Assembly: GCA_036835375.1 (NCBI GenBank)
Contig: DAITMB010000034.1
Coordinates: 1-41,541 of the forward strand
Direction of reading: 5' to 3'
DNA from: JANQTF01 sp036835375
Lineage (GTDB): Bacteria; Bacteroidota; Bacteroidia; J057
DNA: 41,541 nucleotides
Position numbers and translations under genes: made by a program. The first letter of the stretch is position 1, and every line of letters begins with the position of its first letter. Shown one piece after another: positions 15,062 to 24,465 of the stretch. The notes under the pieces are model-generated. The model saw only the letters and a program-made list of their open reading frames with translations, was not told the origin of the DNA and did not search any database.

Positions 15062-15685
15062 TTACAGGAAGACTCCGACAGTGAATACGACGTTGCGGCT
15101 GATTCCACTGAATGGAACGAGTGAAGATTGATTGACACTTTCCCAGACACCGGTCCTAAAGTTGTCGTAGGTGGCATCAAATTCCACTCCGACACGGAGA
15201 ATTCTAAGGATGCGAAGGTTGGCACCGAGTAGCACGCCAAGACCTGCTCGCATGTTTCCGTTTTGGATGTTGTCGTAATTGTCGTTCAGAATGTTGTCGT
15301 CTCCTACCACGACGATCGGTACAAATACTCCGGGGTAAATATCAATGGGACCGAGCATCAAGTGCTTTTCAAGTCCAAATACCCCTTTGAGGTCCTGACG
15401 GCGACCAGCATAGTCGGTCTGCAATCCATCTCCTACGGTATATTGAAGGTTGTCCATCCCGACGCCAGCACGAAAGGCCCATTTTTTATCGGTGAAGTAG
15501 CGGAGGTTCAGTCCTACCGATGAGCTTCCAGCGTAGTTGATGCTGGTATTGTTATCGCTGACTTGATCAATGTTGAAAGCGCTGAAGTTGGCGCTAAGAC
15601 CTACACGCTGAGCCTGAACCTGAGTGCAGAACACGACGAAGGTAAAAGTCAAAGTGAGCGGAAGGAGAAATGAATGCTTTTTCAT
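15062..15685 (-). CDS. Outer-membrane beta-barrel protein (porin family)
   Basis: 207 residues from the ATG at 15685 (MKKHSFLLPLTLTFTFVVF), with a signal peptide ending VQAQ; an ATG at 15703 adds six residues. The mature part has alternating amphipathic strands (VGLSANFSAFNI, SSVGLNLRYFTDKKWAFRAGVGMDNLQYTVG, LGVLLGANLRILRILRVGVEFDATYDNF) and ends with hydrophobic VVFTVGVFL, the C-terminal strand pattern of outer-membrane barrels. It resembles the OmpA/porT-like 8-strand barrels of Bacteroidota. The ligand or cargo is unknown. It stands alone, with a terminator behind it. Confidence 0.75.
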   Translation of the reverse strand: MKKHSFLLPLTLTFTFVVFCTQVQAQRVGLSANFSAFNIDQVSDNNTSINYAGSSSVGLNLRYFTDKKWAFRAGVGMDNLQYTVGDGLQTDYAGRRQDLKGVFGLEKHLMLGPIDIYPGVFVPIVVVGDDNILNDNYDNIQNGNMRAGLGVLLGANLRILRILRVGVEFDATYDNFRTGVWESVNQSSLVPFSGISRNVVFTVGVFL

Positions 15686-15703
15686 CTTGTTTGCGGGTTT
15701 CAT

Positions 15704-16190
15704 TGCGTGACTTGGTGATGCTTAGTGAACGGGAGTCTTATCCCGGGGGATATGCTCAAAAGAGAGGTTTTGTACAAACGTGCAAATCTTCGGCTTGGGC
15801 GTGCGTGGCTCGGGAGTGAATCAACAACTTCGGCTGAAAAATTTTCTGTGCGGGGGACCTTTTTATTCTGAGGCAACGGCCAATTCTGACGTGTCAACGG
15901 TCAGAAAGCCCGCGAAATTGGCCATTGGGTTCATTGTAAGAAAGTAAGATATTTCTGATGGTGAATTGACCACGGGCGCAAGATGATAGGAATCGGCAAA
16001 GGAAGTAGCGGAATCGAAAGCCGGAACAACGGATTCTTCGTGTCTGGTCCAAGGTCTGTGGGTAATGATTGAATTTGCTTCGTGTGGGAAGTGGACCAAA
16101 ACCCGCGTTGATTGCCTTCAGAATCTTACCCCGGATTCTCCCCGACATTGATCCTGGCCTCGACATTTTACCATCAATCATTCTACCAGG
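15704..16190. other. Intergenic region without recognised gene
   Basis: 487 bp between divergent genes (15685 minus, 16191 plus). Short ORFs present have no signal peptide, motif or convincing composition. TGAATTTG at 16070-16077 differs from the -7 consensus at one base and could belong to the downstream T9SS cargo gene, but no matching -33 box is seen. No strong hairpin or repeat was found. Confidence 0.4.
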
Positions 16191-18188
16191 ATGTACCGTT
16201 CTCTATGCAATTTTTCTATCCGCACACGCTCAATGCTCATTGTGTGTTGGTTCACTTCAGCCCCGCTCTTACTCCTTTCACAAGCTTGGCCTGATTCGGT
16301 GTGTACGATCACTGAATACAAACCTGGCGAACACGCCATTTGGCTAAGCAAGCTTCCTACGGATACCGATACGGATTACCAGTTTGGGCCCTCCGGCGGT
16401 GTGATGACCTATTTTTCTGATTCGTCCGCACGCATCACTGGTCGCATTTACAACCGCAGCGACAGCACCAAGCAATGGGATCTCACCATGTGGCTCGTCG
16501 ATCGTCGCGACTTCAGCGCGTGGACTGCACTGGGTCGGGGCACCAAGAATGGCGGAGGCACCAACACCCAAAGTAGCTGGATCTTCTACGAACTCGATTC
16601 TACCCGAAGTAGCCTCACAGGCGTGCCCGGCACTTTCTATGCGGGAGACACGCTCAGCCTGCATCACAATCCGCCCAGTCTTCAGTATGGATTTCAAATC
16701 GGATGGGGGGCTAATGACAAAAATGCACATTACGGGATTTCTGGCTGGTTTTTATTCAAAGGCGACTACACAGGTCACGGCGACATCAATGCCAAACTCG
16801 ACTGCCAAAGCTTGCCTCCCTGCGTCGCCGCCATTGATACAGCATTCGCCCAATGCATCTCCGACTCTACTTTCGAGGTAGTTGTGAGTTTTTCGGGCAA
16901 TGACACCTTATACATGCTCACGGATCAGCTCGGTAACGGTCCCGGGCTGGTGCCTCCAGGTACTTATTCCTTCGGTACCTATCCTTCCGGTAGCATCGTG
17001 AGTGTGCAGATCGTTGCAGCCAACAGCGATAGTTGCACCGCCCGGTGGGATTCGCTCAGTGCTATCTGTGAGCCTGTGAATGTGTGTGACGTGATCATTG
17101 AAGATGCTTTCGCGCAGTGCAAAACGGACTCTTCCTTTGAGATCGTCGTCACATTCAGTGGGATCGGCCAATCCTTTGCGATTTACGACGACCAAGGCTC
17201 CGCGCCCATCATTGTGACCCAGCCTGGGACTTACCTTGTCGGAGAGTACTTCAACAGTGTGGAAGTACTCGTATTTGTGGAGGAAAGCGAGCTGGATAGC
17301 TGCGTGGATGTCCGGGGGCCACTGACAGCGGATTGCACCCCGGTTGCATTGTGCGATCTGGTATTGGATACGGTGTTTACGGAGTGCCTCACGGACTCGA
17401 CCTTTCGGGTGGGCGTGGGATTCTCGGGTACGGGAAGCCAATTTCAGATTTTCGACAACCAGGGTTCGCAGGCATTGCTCGGCCTTTCCGCAGGCACTTA
17501 CTGGTTTGGTGAATACCTCCACGGCACGCCCGTATCATTGACCATCCTCGATTTTGCCATCTTCAACTGCTTCCTTTCCACGCCATTTGTCACGGATAGC
17601 TGTGAAGGCAGCTCACCCAGCGGGAACATATGGGGAAATTTTCAAGCGGAAGCCGTCTTTTCCGGCGTGTATCTTCGTTGGAAAAGTGCCCAAGAGCCTT
17701 CGCTGGAGACTTACACAATTGAGCGCAGCACGGACAGCCTTCATTACGAAATCATTCATAGTGAGCCCGGCAAAGGTGGAGAGGACACTGGTTTAATTTC
17801 ATACCAATATCAGGATCACGATGCCCAACCCGATCAAACGTACTACTATCGCCTGTGCGAAGTCGATCTCCGGGGAATGCGAAGGTTCTCGCCAGTGCGA
17901 AAGGTCGTGCCTGCCCCCAGGCGCTTAGGATCCATTGGTTCTCTTTATCCACAGCCTGCCCAAGACCAGAGCCGACTCCCGGTGTTATCAGCTCGCGCCG
18001 GCGCAGAACTAGAGATCATGGTGGTAGATGGCACAGGAAAAATCTGGCTGAGAAGATCGCAGTTTCTTCAAATGGGGGAGCAAGAAGTGCTGATGAATTG
18101 GGAAGGGCTACCTCCTGGGATCTATTTTCTTCGGGCCTCTATTGATGCGAAAGAGACTTCTGCCCAACGCGTTTTAATTTGGCGCTGA
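16191..18188 (+). CDS. Secreted repeat protein with T9SS C-terminal sorting domain
   Basis: 665 residues; the ATG at 16233 (MLIVCWFTSAPLLLLSQA) would give a more standard signal peptide. The N-terminal domain (about 35-205) is unassigned and beta-rich. Three tandem repeats of about 88 residues begin near 211, 299 and 388; each starts with a Cys and contains an (A/T)(Q/E)CxxDSxFxVxVxFSG block and a late GTYxxGxY motif. A fibronectin-like segment (LETYTIERSTDSLHYEII) follows. The last roughly 75 residues (LYPQPAQDQ, GLPPGIYFLRASID, QRVLIWR) form a type A sorting domain. It should cross the outer membrane through the type IX system and be released or anchored at the surface. The PorQ-like gene follows about 200 bp downstream. 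Function of the cargo is unknown. Confidence 0.8.
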   Translation: MYRSLCNFSIRTRSMLIVCWFTSAPLLLLSQAWPDSVCTITEYKPGEHAIWLSKLPTDTDTDYQFGPSGGVMTYFSDSSARITGRIYNRSDSTKQWDLTMWLVDRRDFSAWTALGRGTKNGGGTNTQSSWIFYELDSTRSSLTGVPGTFYAGDTLSLHHNPPSLQYGFQIGWGANDKNAHYGISGWFLFKGDYTGHGDINAKLDCQSLPPCVAAIDTAFAQCISDSTFEVVVSFSGNDTLYMLTDQLGNGPGLVPPGTYSFGTYPSGSIVSVQIVAANSDSCTARWDSLSAICEPVNVCDVIIEDAFAQCKTDSSFEIVVTFSGIGQSFAIYDDQGSAPIIVTQPGTYLVGEYFNSVEVLVFVEESELDSCVDVRGPLTADCTPVALCDLVLDTVFTECLTDSTFRVGVGFSGTGSQFQIFDNQGSQALLGLSAGTYWFGEYLHGTPVSLTILDFAIFNCFLSTPFVTDSCEGSSPSGNIWGNFQAEAVFSGVYLRWKSAQEPSLETYTIERSTDSLHYEIIHSEPGKGGEDTGLISYQYQDHDAQPDQTYYYRLCEVDLRGMRRFSPVRKVVPAPRRLGSIGSLYPQPAQDQSRLPVLSARAGAELEIMVVDGTGKIWLRRSQFLQMGEQEVLMNWEGLPPGIYFLRASIDAKETSAQRVLIWR

Positions 18189-18300
18189 ATTTCCGAAAGC
18201 TGACTTCTCAATCATCCTAAAAGGTGTAACTTGCGGGCAAGCTGATAATGCCCGTCTCTATGCGCCTTTTTCTACCTGATCTTCTACCCGCTTCAGGACA

Positions 18301-18366
18301 AGAAACCCCCGGTCTTCCCGACGGTACCTGGATCCATCCAAGTCACCGAAGAGGACCGGGGGTTCT
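18301..18366 (+). promoter_or_regulatory. Inverted repeat upstream of porQ-like gene
   Basis: The arm 18301-18317 and the arm 18351-18366 are nearly perfectly complementary, with an 11-bp core AACCCCCGGTC/GACCGGGGGTT, around a loop of about 33 nt. A long T tract is missing. It may end the upstream transcript or control the downstream operon. Its presence argues against translation of the open frame before 18383-18398. Confidence 0.5.
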
Positions 18367-18397
18367 GCTTTGGAGGCGATATGTGGGAATTTGCTTG

Positions 18398-19375
18398 ATG
18401 GTTTTGTTGCCGCTCAGCACATTTTCTCAGATTTTCCCAGAGCTGGGCTCTCAACGAGCTGGTATCTCCGCCCTCACTTTTCTCAATCTCGACCTCAGCC
18501 CGCGCTCTGCCGCTCTCGGTGGAGCGAATATCTGTCTCTCTAGTGACGCTTTTGCTACGGCGCTCAACCCGGCTACTTTGAGCGATCTCCCCGGTCTCGG
18601 CGTTGCCTTGTCACACACCTTTTGGGCCGCTGACATTGATTATGCCTTCCTCAGTGTAGCGAAGAATACCAAAGCGGGGGTCTTCGGTCTGTCCATCAGC
18701 GGCCTCAATTCTGGGGCCATGCCCGTGCGTACCACTTTTCAACCTGAAGGGACTGGAGAAGTTTTCTATGCTTATTATCTTACCGCAGCACTGAGCTATA
18801 GCAAGCGACTCACCGACCAGTTTTCCTGGGGGACAAATGTGCGCTTCGTGCGGGAGCAACTGGCAGAATTTCAAGCCAATACTGCCGTCGTCGATCTGGG
18901 GTTTCTGTACAATACGGATTTCAAAGACTTGAAATTTGCTGTGGCTATCAAGAATTTTGGAGGAAACTCGACTTTGAAGGGAAATGTAGAATTAGACACG
19001 ACCTTTTCGAACAAGCCGCTCTCCCTCGAATCCTACCCTGCTCCTACGGTGTTCCAGCTCGGTCTCTCGATTGTACCTTGGCAAAATGCTGACGAAAGCC
19101 AGTCCCTCACGACGCACTTGCAACTTAATCACCCTAATGACAACTCCGAAAATATTCGGGTAGGGGTAGAGTATGCCTACCGCAACCTGCTCTTTCTTCG
19201 TGCAGGGTATAAAATCAACGTGGCAGACCAGCCCTTTCCCACGGCGGGTGTCGGCCTCCGGATGCGAATGGGCGCTTTCCCTTTTCGATTTGACTACGCA
19301 TTTGAACAACTCCAATTCCTGGGGCCTATTCACAGAATTGGCCTCGGAATCGATTTTGCCTCTGAAACCCGATAG
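18398..19375 (+). CDS. porQ: PorV/PorQ family outer-membrane protein, likely PorQ
   Basis: About 325 residues from the ATG at 18398 (MVLLPLSTFSQ, signal peptide); a GTG at 18383 is an alternative. The frame is open to 18248, but the added part is Pro/Arg/His-rich and spans an inverted repeat. The mature N-terminus GSQRAGISALTFLNLDLSPRSAALGGANICL...DAFATALNPATL is the PorV/PorQ signature, followed by barrel strands and a C-terminal strand RIGLGIDF. PorQ-type proteins belong to the outer-membrane attachment complex of the type IX secretion system. A T9SS cargo gene lies upstream, and a lipoprotein gene begins 2 bp after the stop, which indicates an operon. PorQ rather than PorV is an inference. 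Confidence 0.78.
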   Translation: MVLLPLSTFSQIFPELGSQRAGISALTFLNLDLSPRSAALGGANICLSSDAFATALNPATLSDLPGLGVALSHTFWAADIDYAFLSVAKNTKAGVFGLSISGLNSGAMPVRTTFQPEGTGEVFYAYYLTAALSYSKRLTDQFSWGTNVRFVREQLAEFQANTAVVDLGFLYNTDFKDLKFAVAIKNFGGNSTLKGNVELDTTFSNKPLSLESYPAPTVFQLGLSIVPWQNADESQSLTTHLQLNHPNDNSENIRVGVEYAYRNLLFLRAGYKINVADQPFPTAGVGLRMRMGAFPFRFDYAFEQLQFLGPIHRIGLGIDFASETR

Positions 19376-19377
19376 CC

Positions 19378-20583
19378 ATGAAACTGATTGTTCCATTTTC
19401 GATGCCCTGGTTGCTGCTCCCTCTGGTCTTGCTGGTTGGCTGCGAGGGATTTTTTGGGACCAAAACACCCACGGAGTTTCTCGATGTGCCGCAATATAAT
19501 GACCGCTCGGTGGCCTATGTGCCCATTCGTCCGGCGATTGAGGGCCTTTCTCGACCAGTGGATGTGATCGCTGGATGGGACGAACTGATCTATGTCGCTG
19601 ACGAAGGAAGCCAGGAGATCATCTCCTACGACCAAGCTGGTAACGAATTGGGGAGATTCACAGTGCCTGGGCTGGGAGCCATTGCACAAGATCGCCGCTT
19701 GGATTTGCTCGCAACCGGGACGCTAGATACGGTCATTAATGGCAATGCCATTACCCTTCCCGTGATCTATCGAATCGACTTGAACAAGGCCGGAGCCTAT
19801 GGCTTGGAGAATGCCAGGATCAAAAAGACCATCGTTCATCCCTTTTACTTCAAATCCAGCACCCCCACTAGCATTGATGCGCAGGTGCGGTTTCGGGGAA
19901 TCGCTCCCCTCGCCGACAACCGCTATTTTGTGACCCGAACTGGCGTGTCCAACTCTCCTAATCAGTTCGGTGGTCCAGACGACGCTGTGCTCCTCTTTGA
20001 CGATGACGACACCTACCTCACGCCAGTGGCTGTGTCCACCAGCCTGGGCTTGTTCCGAGATTATTTCAAACAGCCTTATGGAATCAGTACGCTTGCACTC
20101 CCGCCACAGTCTCCTGCGGTGGACCGCCGGGGAGACTTTGTGTTTACCTCCATTGCTCCTGGAGCAGCGCTAAAAGTGCAGTACATCGCTTTTTTTGAGA
20201 GCGAGTTTGGCGCCAGCTATGAGGTAAGAAACTATGTGGTGGGCGACACGAGCCGAGCCGACAGATTTCTGTATGAGCCCAATCGTTGGCTGGAACCTGT
20301 GGATGTGACGGTGGCGGGCGATGGAACCAACTATATTTTTGTGGTGGATGCTGCGCGCGATTCGCTCTACCAGTTCAATGCCCTTGGATTTGAAGGAGTG
20401 AATCCTCCGGCGGGTTCTCGCTCCAACAAGGCGGTGCTGGCTTCCTTTGGTGGCACTGGGCAAGAGCTCACCCAGTTCAATGAGCCGCGCGGCGTGGCCT
20501 ATCTCAACCAGATTGTGTATGTAGCGGACGCTGGCAACGGGCGCGTGCTGAGGTTTCAACTCACGACTGATTTCGATCGCTGA
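19378..20583 (+). CDS. NHL/beta-propeller lipoprotein in operon with PorQ-like gene
   Basis: 401 residues with a lipoprotein signal peptide ending LLVGC (Cys22). The mature part has NHL-type propeller blades: LSRPVDVIAGWDELIYVADEG and SQEIISYDQAGNELGRF near the start; EPVDVTVAGDGTNYIFVVDA, DSLYQFNALGFEGVNPP and FNEPRGVAYLNQIVYVADAG near the end. It is expected to be an outer-membrane lipoprotein facing the periplasm or surface. The 2-bp spacing from the PorQ-like gene suggests translational coupling and a linked function, possibly as an accessory factor in type IX secretion. That link is inference from position only. Confidence 0.75.
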   Translation: MKLIVPFSMPWLLLPLVLLVGCEGFFGTKTPTEFLDVPQYNDRSVAYVPIRPAIEGLSRPVDVIAGWDELIYVADEGSQEIISYDQAGNELGRFTVPGLGAIAQDRRLDLLATGTLDTVINGNAITLPVIYRIDLNKAGAYGLENARIKKTIVHPFYFKSSTPTSIDAQVRFRGIAPLADNRYFVTRTGVSNSPNQFGGPDDAVLLFDDDDTYLTPVAVSTSLGLFRDYFKQPYGISTLALPPQSPAVDRRGDFVFTSIAPGAALKVQYIAFFESEFGASYEVRNYVVGDTSRADRFLYEPNRWLEPVDVTVAGDGTNYIFVVDAARDSLYQFNALGFEGVNPPAGSRSNKAVLASFGGTGQELTQFNEPRGVAYLNQIVYVADAGNGRVLRFQLTTDFDR

Positions 20584-20746
20584 AGCACTATTTTTGGACT
20601 ATTTGCCAGGTTAGGCAATATGTCGTAAATGCTAAGTCGATCTCAGCGATGTGATTGGCTGGGGTGTTATATTAGGTTTTTCGTTCTGATTTCCATCTTT
20701 TTGATCCACCTTTCTGTCTATCGTTTCCATTAACCGCATTTTGCTT

Positions 20747-21109
20747 ATGATCCGCTTCATCCTTTTTCTGCTCCTCAACGGATTTGCGGTATGGCTTGCG
20801 TCAGAATGGCTCCCCGGGGTCAGTGTCGAGGGGTACTGGACTGCCGTTTTGGTCGGTCTTGTTTTAGGATTAGTCAATGCCTTTGTGCGACCTTTGCTGG
20901 TCCTGATCACTTTGCCGATCAGCATTGCGACCTTTGGCCTGTTCTTGTTTGTGATCCATGGCAGCATGGTGCTCCTCGCGGATTGGTTGGTACCTGGCTT
21001 CACGGTGGACGGGTTTGGCTGGGCGATTTTGTTCACCCTGCTTCTCGTGTTGATCAACTTTCTGATAGGAAAAGTAGCCTCCCCGCCTCGGTCTAGAAAA
21101 GGCAGCTGA
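20747..21109 (+). CDS. Phage_holin_4_2 family (YvlD-like) membrane protein
   Basis: 120 residues from the ATG at 20747 (MIRFILFLLLNGFAVWLASE); an upstream TTG is less likely. Four membrane segments and the family motif LGLVNAFVRPLLVLITLPISIATFGLFLFVIHG are clear. Despite the name, chromosomal members are small inner-membrane proteins of unsettled function, and no phage genes are nearby. It is convergent with purL, with 48 bp between the stops. The roughly 160 bp before it hold only a near-consensus box TAGGTTTT (20673-20680). Confidence 0.85.
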   Translation: MIRFILFLLLNGFAVWLASEWLPGVSVEGYWTAVLVGLVLGLVNAFVRPLLVLITLPISIATFGLFLFVIHGSMVLLADWLVPGFTVDGFGWAILFTLLLVLINFLIGKVASPPRSRKGS

Positions 21110-21157
21110 TCTTAGTTCCTTTGTGAACTTCCTGTATGGGAAAATCGGTAGCGCTTC

Positions 21158-23371
21158 TCAGAGGCGACTGAGGAGTGCCCCGTCGTAGATTTTCTTGTAG
21201 GCTTCGATCCGATCAAGGGTTTCGCCGTTGAGCACCAGCGCATCCCCTTTCACTGCCCCAAGGGCGAGGATTGGTACGTCTTTAGCCACTTCGAGGAAGG
21301 CCAATTCTTGCTCCTTCGCCAGTGTCACTACCACACGCCCCCCCGCTTCGCCATAGAGGAAGGCATCTTTCCGAATACCCTTGGGGCAATCTAAGGTAAA
21401 TCCTAAGCCCCTCACAAAGGCAGACTCCAACATACTCGTCACCAATCCCCCGTCGGAGACATCGTGGGCCGAACGAATCAGCCCAAGTTGAATCAGTTTC
21501 AGCACCATGCGCTGTAGGGCGAGCTCCTCATCCAAGTCCACATAAGGAGCTGGGGTGACTTTCATTCCATGATAGGCGTAGAGATATTCCGAGCTTCCAA
21601 TGTCTTCTACAACCTTTCCGAGCAGATAAATTTTATCGCCTTCCTGCTTGAAATCCATCGACATGGTGCCTGTGCGCACATCATCAATGACGCCCACCAT
21701 GCCGATGGTCGGTGTGGGGAACACAGGGCCGGTTTCCGATTGGTTATAAAAGCTCACATTTCCGCCCGTGACGGGCGTATCAAAAGCCAGGCAAGCCTTT
21801 CCCATGCCTTTGATGGCATGAGCAAATTGGTAGTACACTTCAGGATTAAATGGATTGCCAAAGTTCAAGCAATTGGTTACCCCCAATGGTTTGGCTCCTG
21901 TCACGACCAAATTGCGTGCTGCTTCGGCCACCGCCAAGGCACAGCCTTGTTCTGGGTTTGCATGGACGTAGCGACTATTACAGTCCGCAGTGACAGCGAG
22001 CCCCTGCGCCTGATCATGAATTCTAATCACTGCGGCATCGGAAGGCGCATTCGTGCTCATGTTTGCAGTACCAACCATCGAGTCGTACTGCTCTGTGACC
22101 CAGCGCTTGGAAGCGATGGAAGGGCGATCTAGCAGGAAGCGAATCACCTGATCATGTTTCGCAGGTTGTGGCACTTGATCTAGGCTGAATTTCCGAATTT
22201 CGGCGAAATAGGCTGGTTCTTTCTGCTCACGCACATACACTGGTGCTCCGCCACCGAGCACGAGACTTTGGGCAGGAATCTCGGCCACAATCTCCCCGTG
22301 AAAAAAATAACGCAGGTCATTTCCTTCGGTGACGATGCCAATTTGCTTCGCATGGAGATCCCATTTATCGAAGATCGAAATGATAGCCTCTTCACGGCCT
22401 TTCTCAATGACGAAGAGCATCCTTTCCTGCGATTCAGAAAGCAAAATTTCAAAGGGCAACATGTCCTTTTGGCGCATGGGCACCTTGTCCAGCCACACAT
22501 CCATCCCAACATGGCCTTTGGCAGCCATTTCTGAGGTTGAGCAAGTGATTCCAGCTGCGCCCATGTCTTGGCACCCTACAATGACGCCTGTTTCTAAGGC
22601 TTCCAGGGTCGCTTCGAGCAAGAGTTTTTCAGTAAAGGGATCGCCCACCTGAACCGAAGGCAGCTTTTCTTCGGAATCCTCGCTGATGTCTTCGGAGGCA
22701 AAAGTGGCGCCGTGAATGCCGTCCTTACCTGTGGCGGATCCCACGATGAACACGGGATTGCCGACGCCTTTGGCCGTTGCACTCATGGATTTTCCTCGCT
22801 CAACAATGCCAACCGACATCGCGTTGACGAGGGGATTGGTATTGTAGCAAGGGTCAAAATACACCTCTCCCCCAACCGTGGGCACGCCGAAAGCATTGCC
22901 ATAATCGCCGATGCCTTTGACCACCCCCTTGAGCAGATGCCGGGTCTTTGGGAGGTCCAGACTCCCAAATCGAAGGGAATTGAGGGCTGCAATGGGACGG
23001 GCGCCCATTGAGAAGATGTCGCGGTGAATCCCGCCAACACCAGTAGCAGCACCCTGATATGGCTCAATGGCCGAAGGGTGGTTGTGAGACTCCATCTTAA
23101 AGGCAACCGCGAGACCATTTCCCAAGTCCATGAGACCTGCGCCTTCATCTCCTGCGCCGGCCAGCACCTTCGCACCCGATTTGGGCAGGGTCTTGAGTTG
23201 GAGAATTGAGTTCTTGTAGGAGCAGTGCTCGCTCCACATGACCGAGTACACCGAAAGTTCAGTGAAGTTGGGTTCTCTTCCCAAAACTGCTTGAATCTGC
23301 TCAAATTCTTGGGGACTCAGTCCCAGTTGAGCGACGATCTCGGGTGTGACTGTTGGCGTAGGAATCATCAT
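21158..23371 (-). CDS. purL: Phosphoribosylformylglycinamidine synthase subunit PurL (small form)
   Basis: 737 residues from the ATG at 23371 (a second ATG directly follows). This matches the roughly 740-residue small PurL rather than the roughly 1300-residue fused form, so separate PurQ and PurS must be encoded elsewhere. Motifs include FTELSVYSVMWSEHCSYKNS with the catalytic His, KMESHNHPSAIEPYQGAATG, DMGAAGITCSTSEMAAKG and the second half-domain DAAVIRIHDQ, NCLNFGNPFNPE and TGGNVSFYNQ. It makes formylglycinamidine ribonucleotide from FGAR, ATP and glutamine-derived ammonia in purine synthesis. A consensus -7 box lies 24 bp upstream of the start, which rules out the upstream extension of the frame. 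Confidence 0.96.
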   Translation of the reverse strand: MMIPTPTVTPEIVAQLGLSPQEFEQIQAVLGREPNFTELSVYSVMWSEHCSYKNSILQLKTLPKSGAKVLAGAGDEGAGLMDLGNGLAVAFKMESHNHPSAIEPYQGAATGVGGIHRDIFSMGARPIAALNSLRFGSLDLPKTRHLLKGVVKGIGDYGNAFGVPTVGGEVYFDPCYNTNPLVNAMSVGIVERGKSMSATAKGVGNPVFIVGSATGKDGIHGATFASEDISEDSEEKLPSVQVGDPFTEKLLLEATLEALETGVIVGCQDMGAAGITCSTSEMAAKGHVGMDVWLDKVPMRQKDMLPFEILLSESQERMLFVIEKGREEAIISIFDKWDLHAKQIGIVTEGNDLRYFFHGEIVAEIPAQSLVLGGGAPVYVREQKEPAYFAEIRKFSLDQVPQPAKHDQVIRFLLDRPSIASKRWVTEQYDSMVGTANMSTNAPSDAAVIRIHDQAQGLAVTADCNSRYVHANPEQGCALAVAEAARNLVVTGAKPLGVTNCLNFGNPFNPEVYYQFAHAIKGMGKACLAFDTPVTGGNVSFYNQSETGPVFPTPTIGMVGVIDDVRTGTMSMDFKQEGDKIYLLGKVVEDIGSSEYLYAYHGMKVTPAPYVDLDEELALQRMVLKLIQLGLIRSAHDVSDGGLVTSMLESAFVRGLGFTLDCPKGIRKDAFLYGEAGGRVVVTLAKEQELAFLEVAKDVPILALGAVKGDALVLNGETLDRIEAYKKIYDGALLSRL

Positions 23372-23394
23372 ATTTGCGACTTCAATCGAAGGCG

Positions 23395-23402
23395 CAAATA
23401 TA
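23395..23402 (-). promoter_or_regulatory. Candidate purL promoter -7 element
   Basis: TATATTTG on the minus strand matches TAnnTTTG exactly and would give a 5' UTR of about 15-20 nt before the ATG at 23371. No clear -33 TTTG is seen at the expected distance, so the call rests on the -7 box and its position. Confidence 0.45.
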
Positions 23403-23604
23403 GCTAAGCCGAAGGGGAGTTGTGCAGAGAAATCCGAGTGCTGGCCATCCTTCCTACCTGGCAATCGAGAAATTTATCCAAAATCGTTCCTCTTTGATCA
23501 AGAACAGGGTATCTTTTCGCGGTCGTCCTCCCGCTGTTCTCTCCTTTCTTCTCTTGATCAGCGACTGAACCCTGCGGTTTTTACGCTTTCTTTGACCATC
23601 ACGC

Positions 23605-24365
23605 ATGTCTCCATCTGCTCCAGCCATATTTCGCTCTGTCCCATCTTTGATGCTATCCCGCGGACCAGTTCCACTTTGGGACAAATGGGAGGGAGAGCGT
23701 ATTCTTTTTATTTTTCCTGGCTATCGACAGTCCGTTGACATTTGGGACCAGTGGCTAGGTCTAGAGATTCCGGGCTGGAAAATGGTCCTCGTGGGCATGG
23801 CAGGCGCTATCGGCGAAGCAAACGCAGAAGCGACCGTGTGGCGGGAACAAGATTGGTACGAATTGCTGGGACAGCTGCGCGCTCATTATCAGCCGACGGA
23901 GGAAGTCTGGCTCGGCTACAGCCTCGGAGGCCGTATTTTGCTCCATGTTGCAGGATTGCCAGAGAGCGGGTTGAAAACGTTGTTTCTCATCTCGCCTGAT
24001 GGCCTGGACCGCCACTGGCTGGAATCGAATGTGCTCTACCGGCCGATGGGGCTATGGTTGTTGCGGTACTTGGTGGATCACCCAAGGGTAGCCCGCAAGG
24101 TGGCTGACCGCCTGCGGAGCTTGGGCTGGATGAGCGCATCAAGTCATTATTTTGCTTTGAGACAACTCCGTGACGAGCATGAGTTGAAGGCCGGATTTCA
24201 CGCCGCGCGCATCTACTCACTCGTAAAGCCCAACCGTAAAAAATTGCGGCGGGCCGATCGAATGAGAGATATGTTCTTGTGGGCTAGCTGGGGAGATGCA
24301 GATCGTGTGCGACCAGTGGTGCAAAGCCGAGAGCTATGGCGCTACTTTCGAGGGGTGAATTTGGC
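23605..24365 (+). CDS. Alpha/beta hydrolase, 3' end lost in assembly gap
   Basis: About 253 residues are visible before the N run. The strand and oxyanion region (GERILFIFPGYRQSVDIWDQW) is followed by the nucleophile elbow LGYSLGGRILL (GxSxG) and LFLISPDGLDR, with a helical cap region after it. The catalytic Asp/His segment partly falls into the gap: FLWASWGDADRVRPV probably contains the acid, while the His is not seen. The open frame after the gap is not family-like, and gap length is unknown, so I end the gene at the gap. No signal peptide is visible; a cytoplasmic hydrolase of unknown substrate. It is divergent from purL. Confidence 0.75.
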
Positions 24366-24465
24366 NNNNNNNNNNNNNNNNNNNNNNNNNNNNNNNNNNN
24401 NNNNNNNNNNNNNNNNNNNNNNNNNNNNNNNNNNNNNNNNNNNNNNNNNNNNNNNNNNNNNNNNN
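24366..24465. other. Assembly gap (100 N)
   Basis: Exactly 100 N, the usual placeholder for a gap of unknown length. It truncates the alpha/beta hydrolase gene. The right flank begins with a run of seven A. Confidence 0.98.

Noticed and set aside
18248..18397. N-terminal extension of the PorQ-like protein
   Set aside because: The added 50 residues lack a signal peptide character and span a long inverted repeat; the signal peptide begins at 18398.
20747..21109. Evidence of a prophage from a holin-like gene
   Set aside because: Chromosomal phage_holin_4_2 proteins are common housekeeping-type membrane proteins, and no other phage gene is near.
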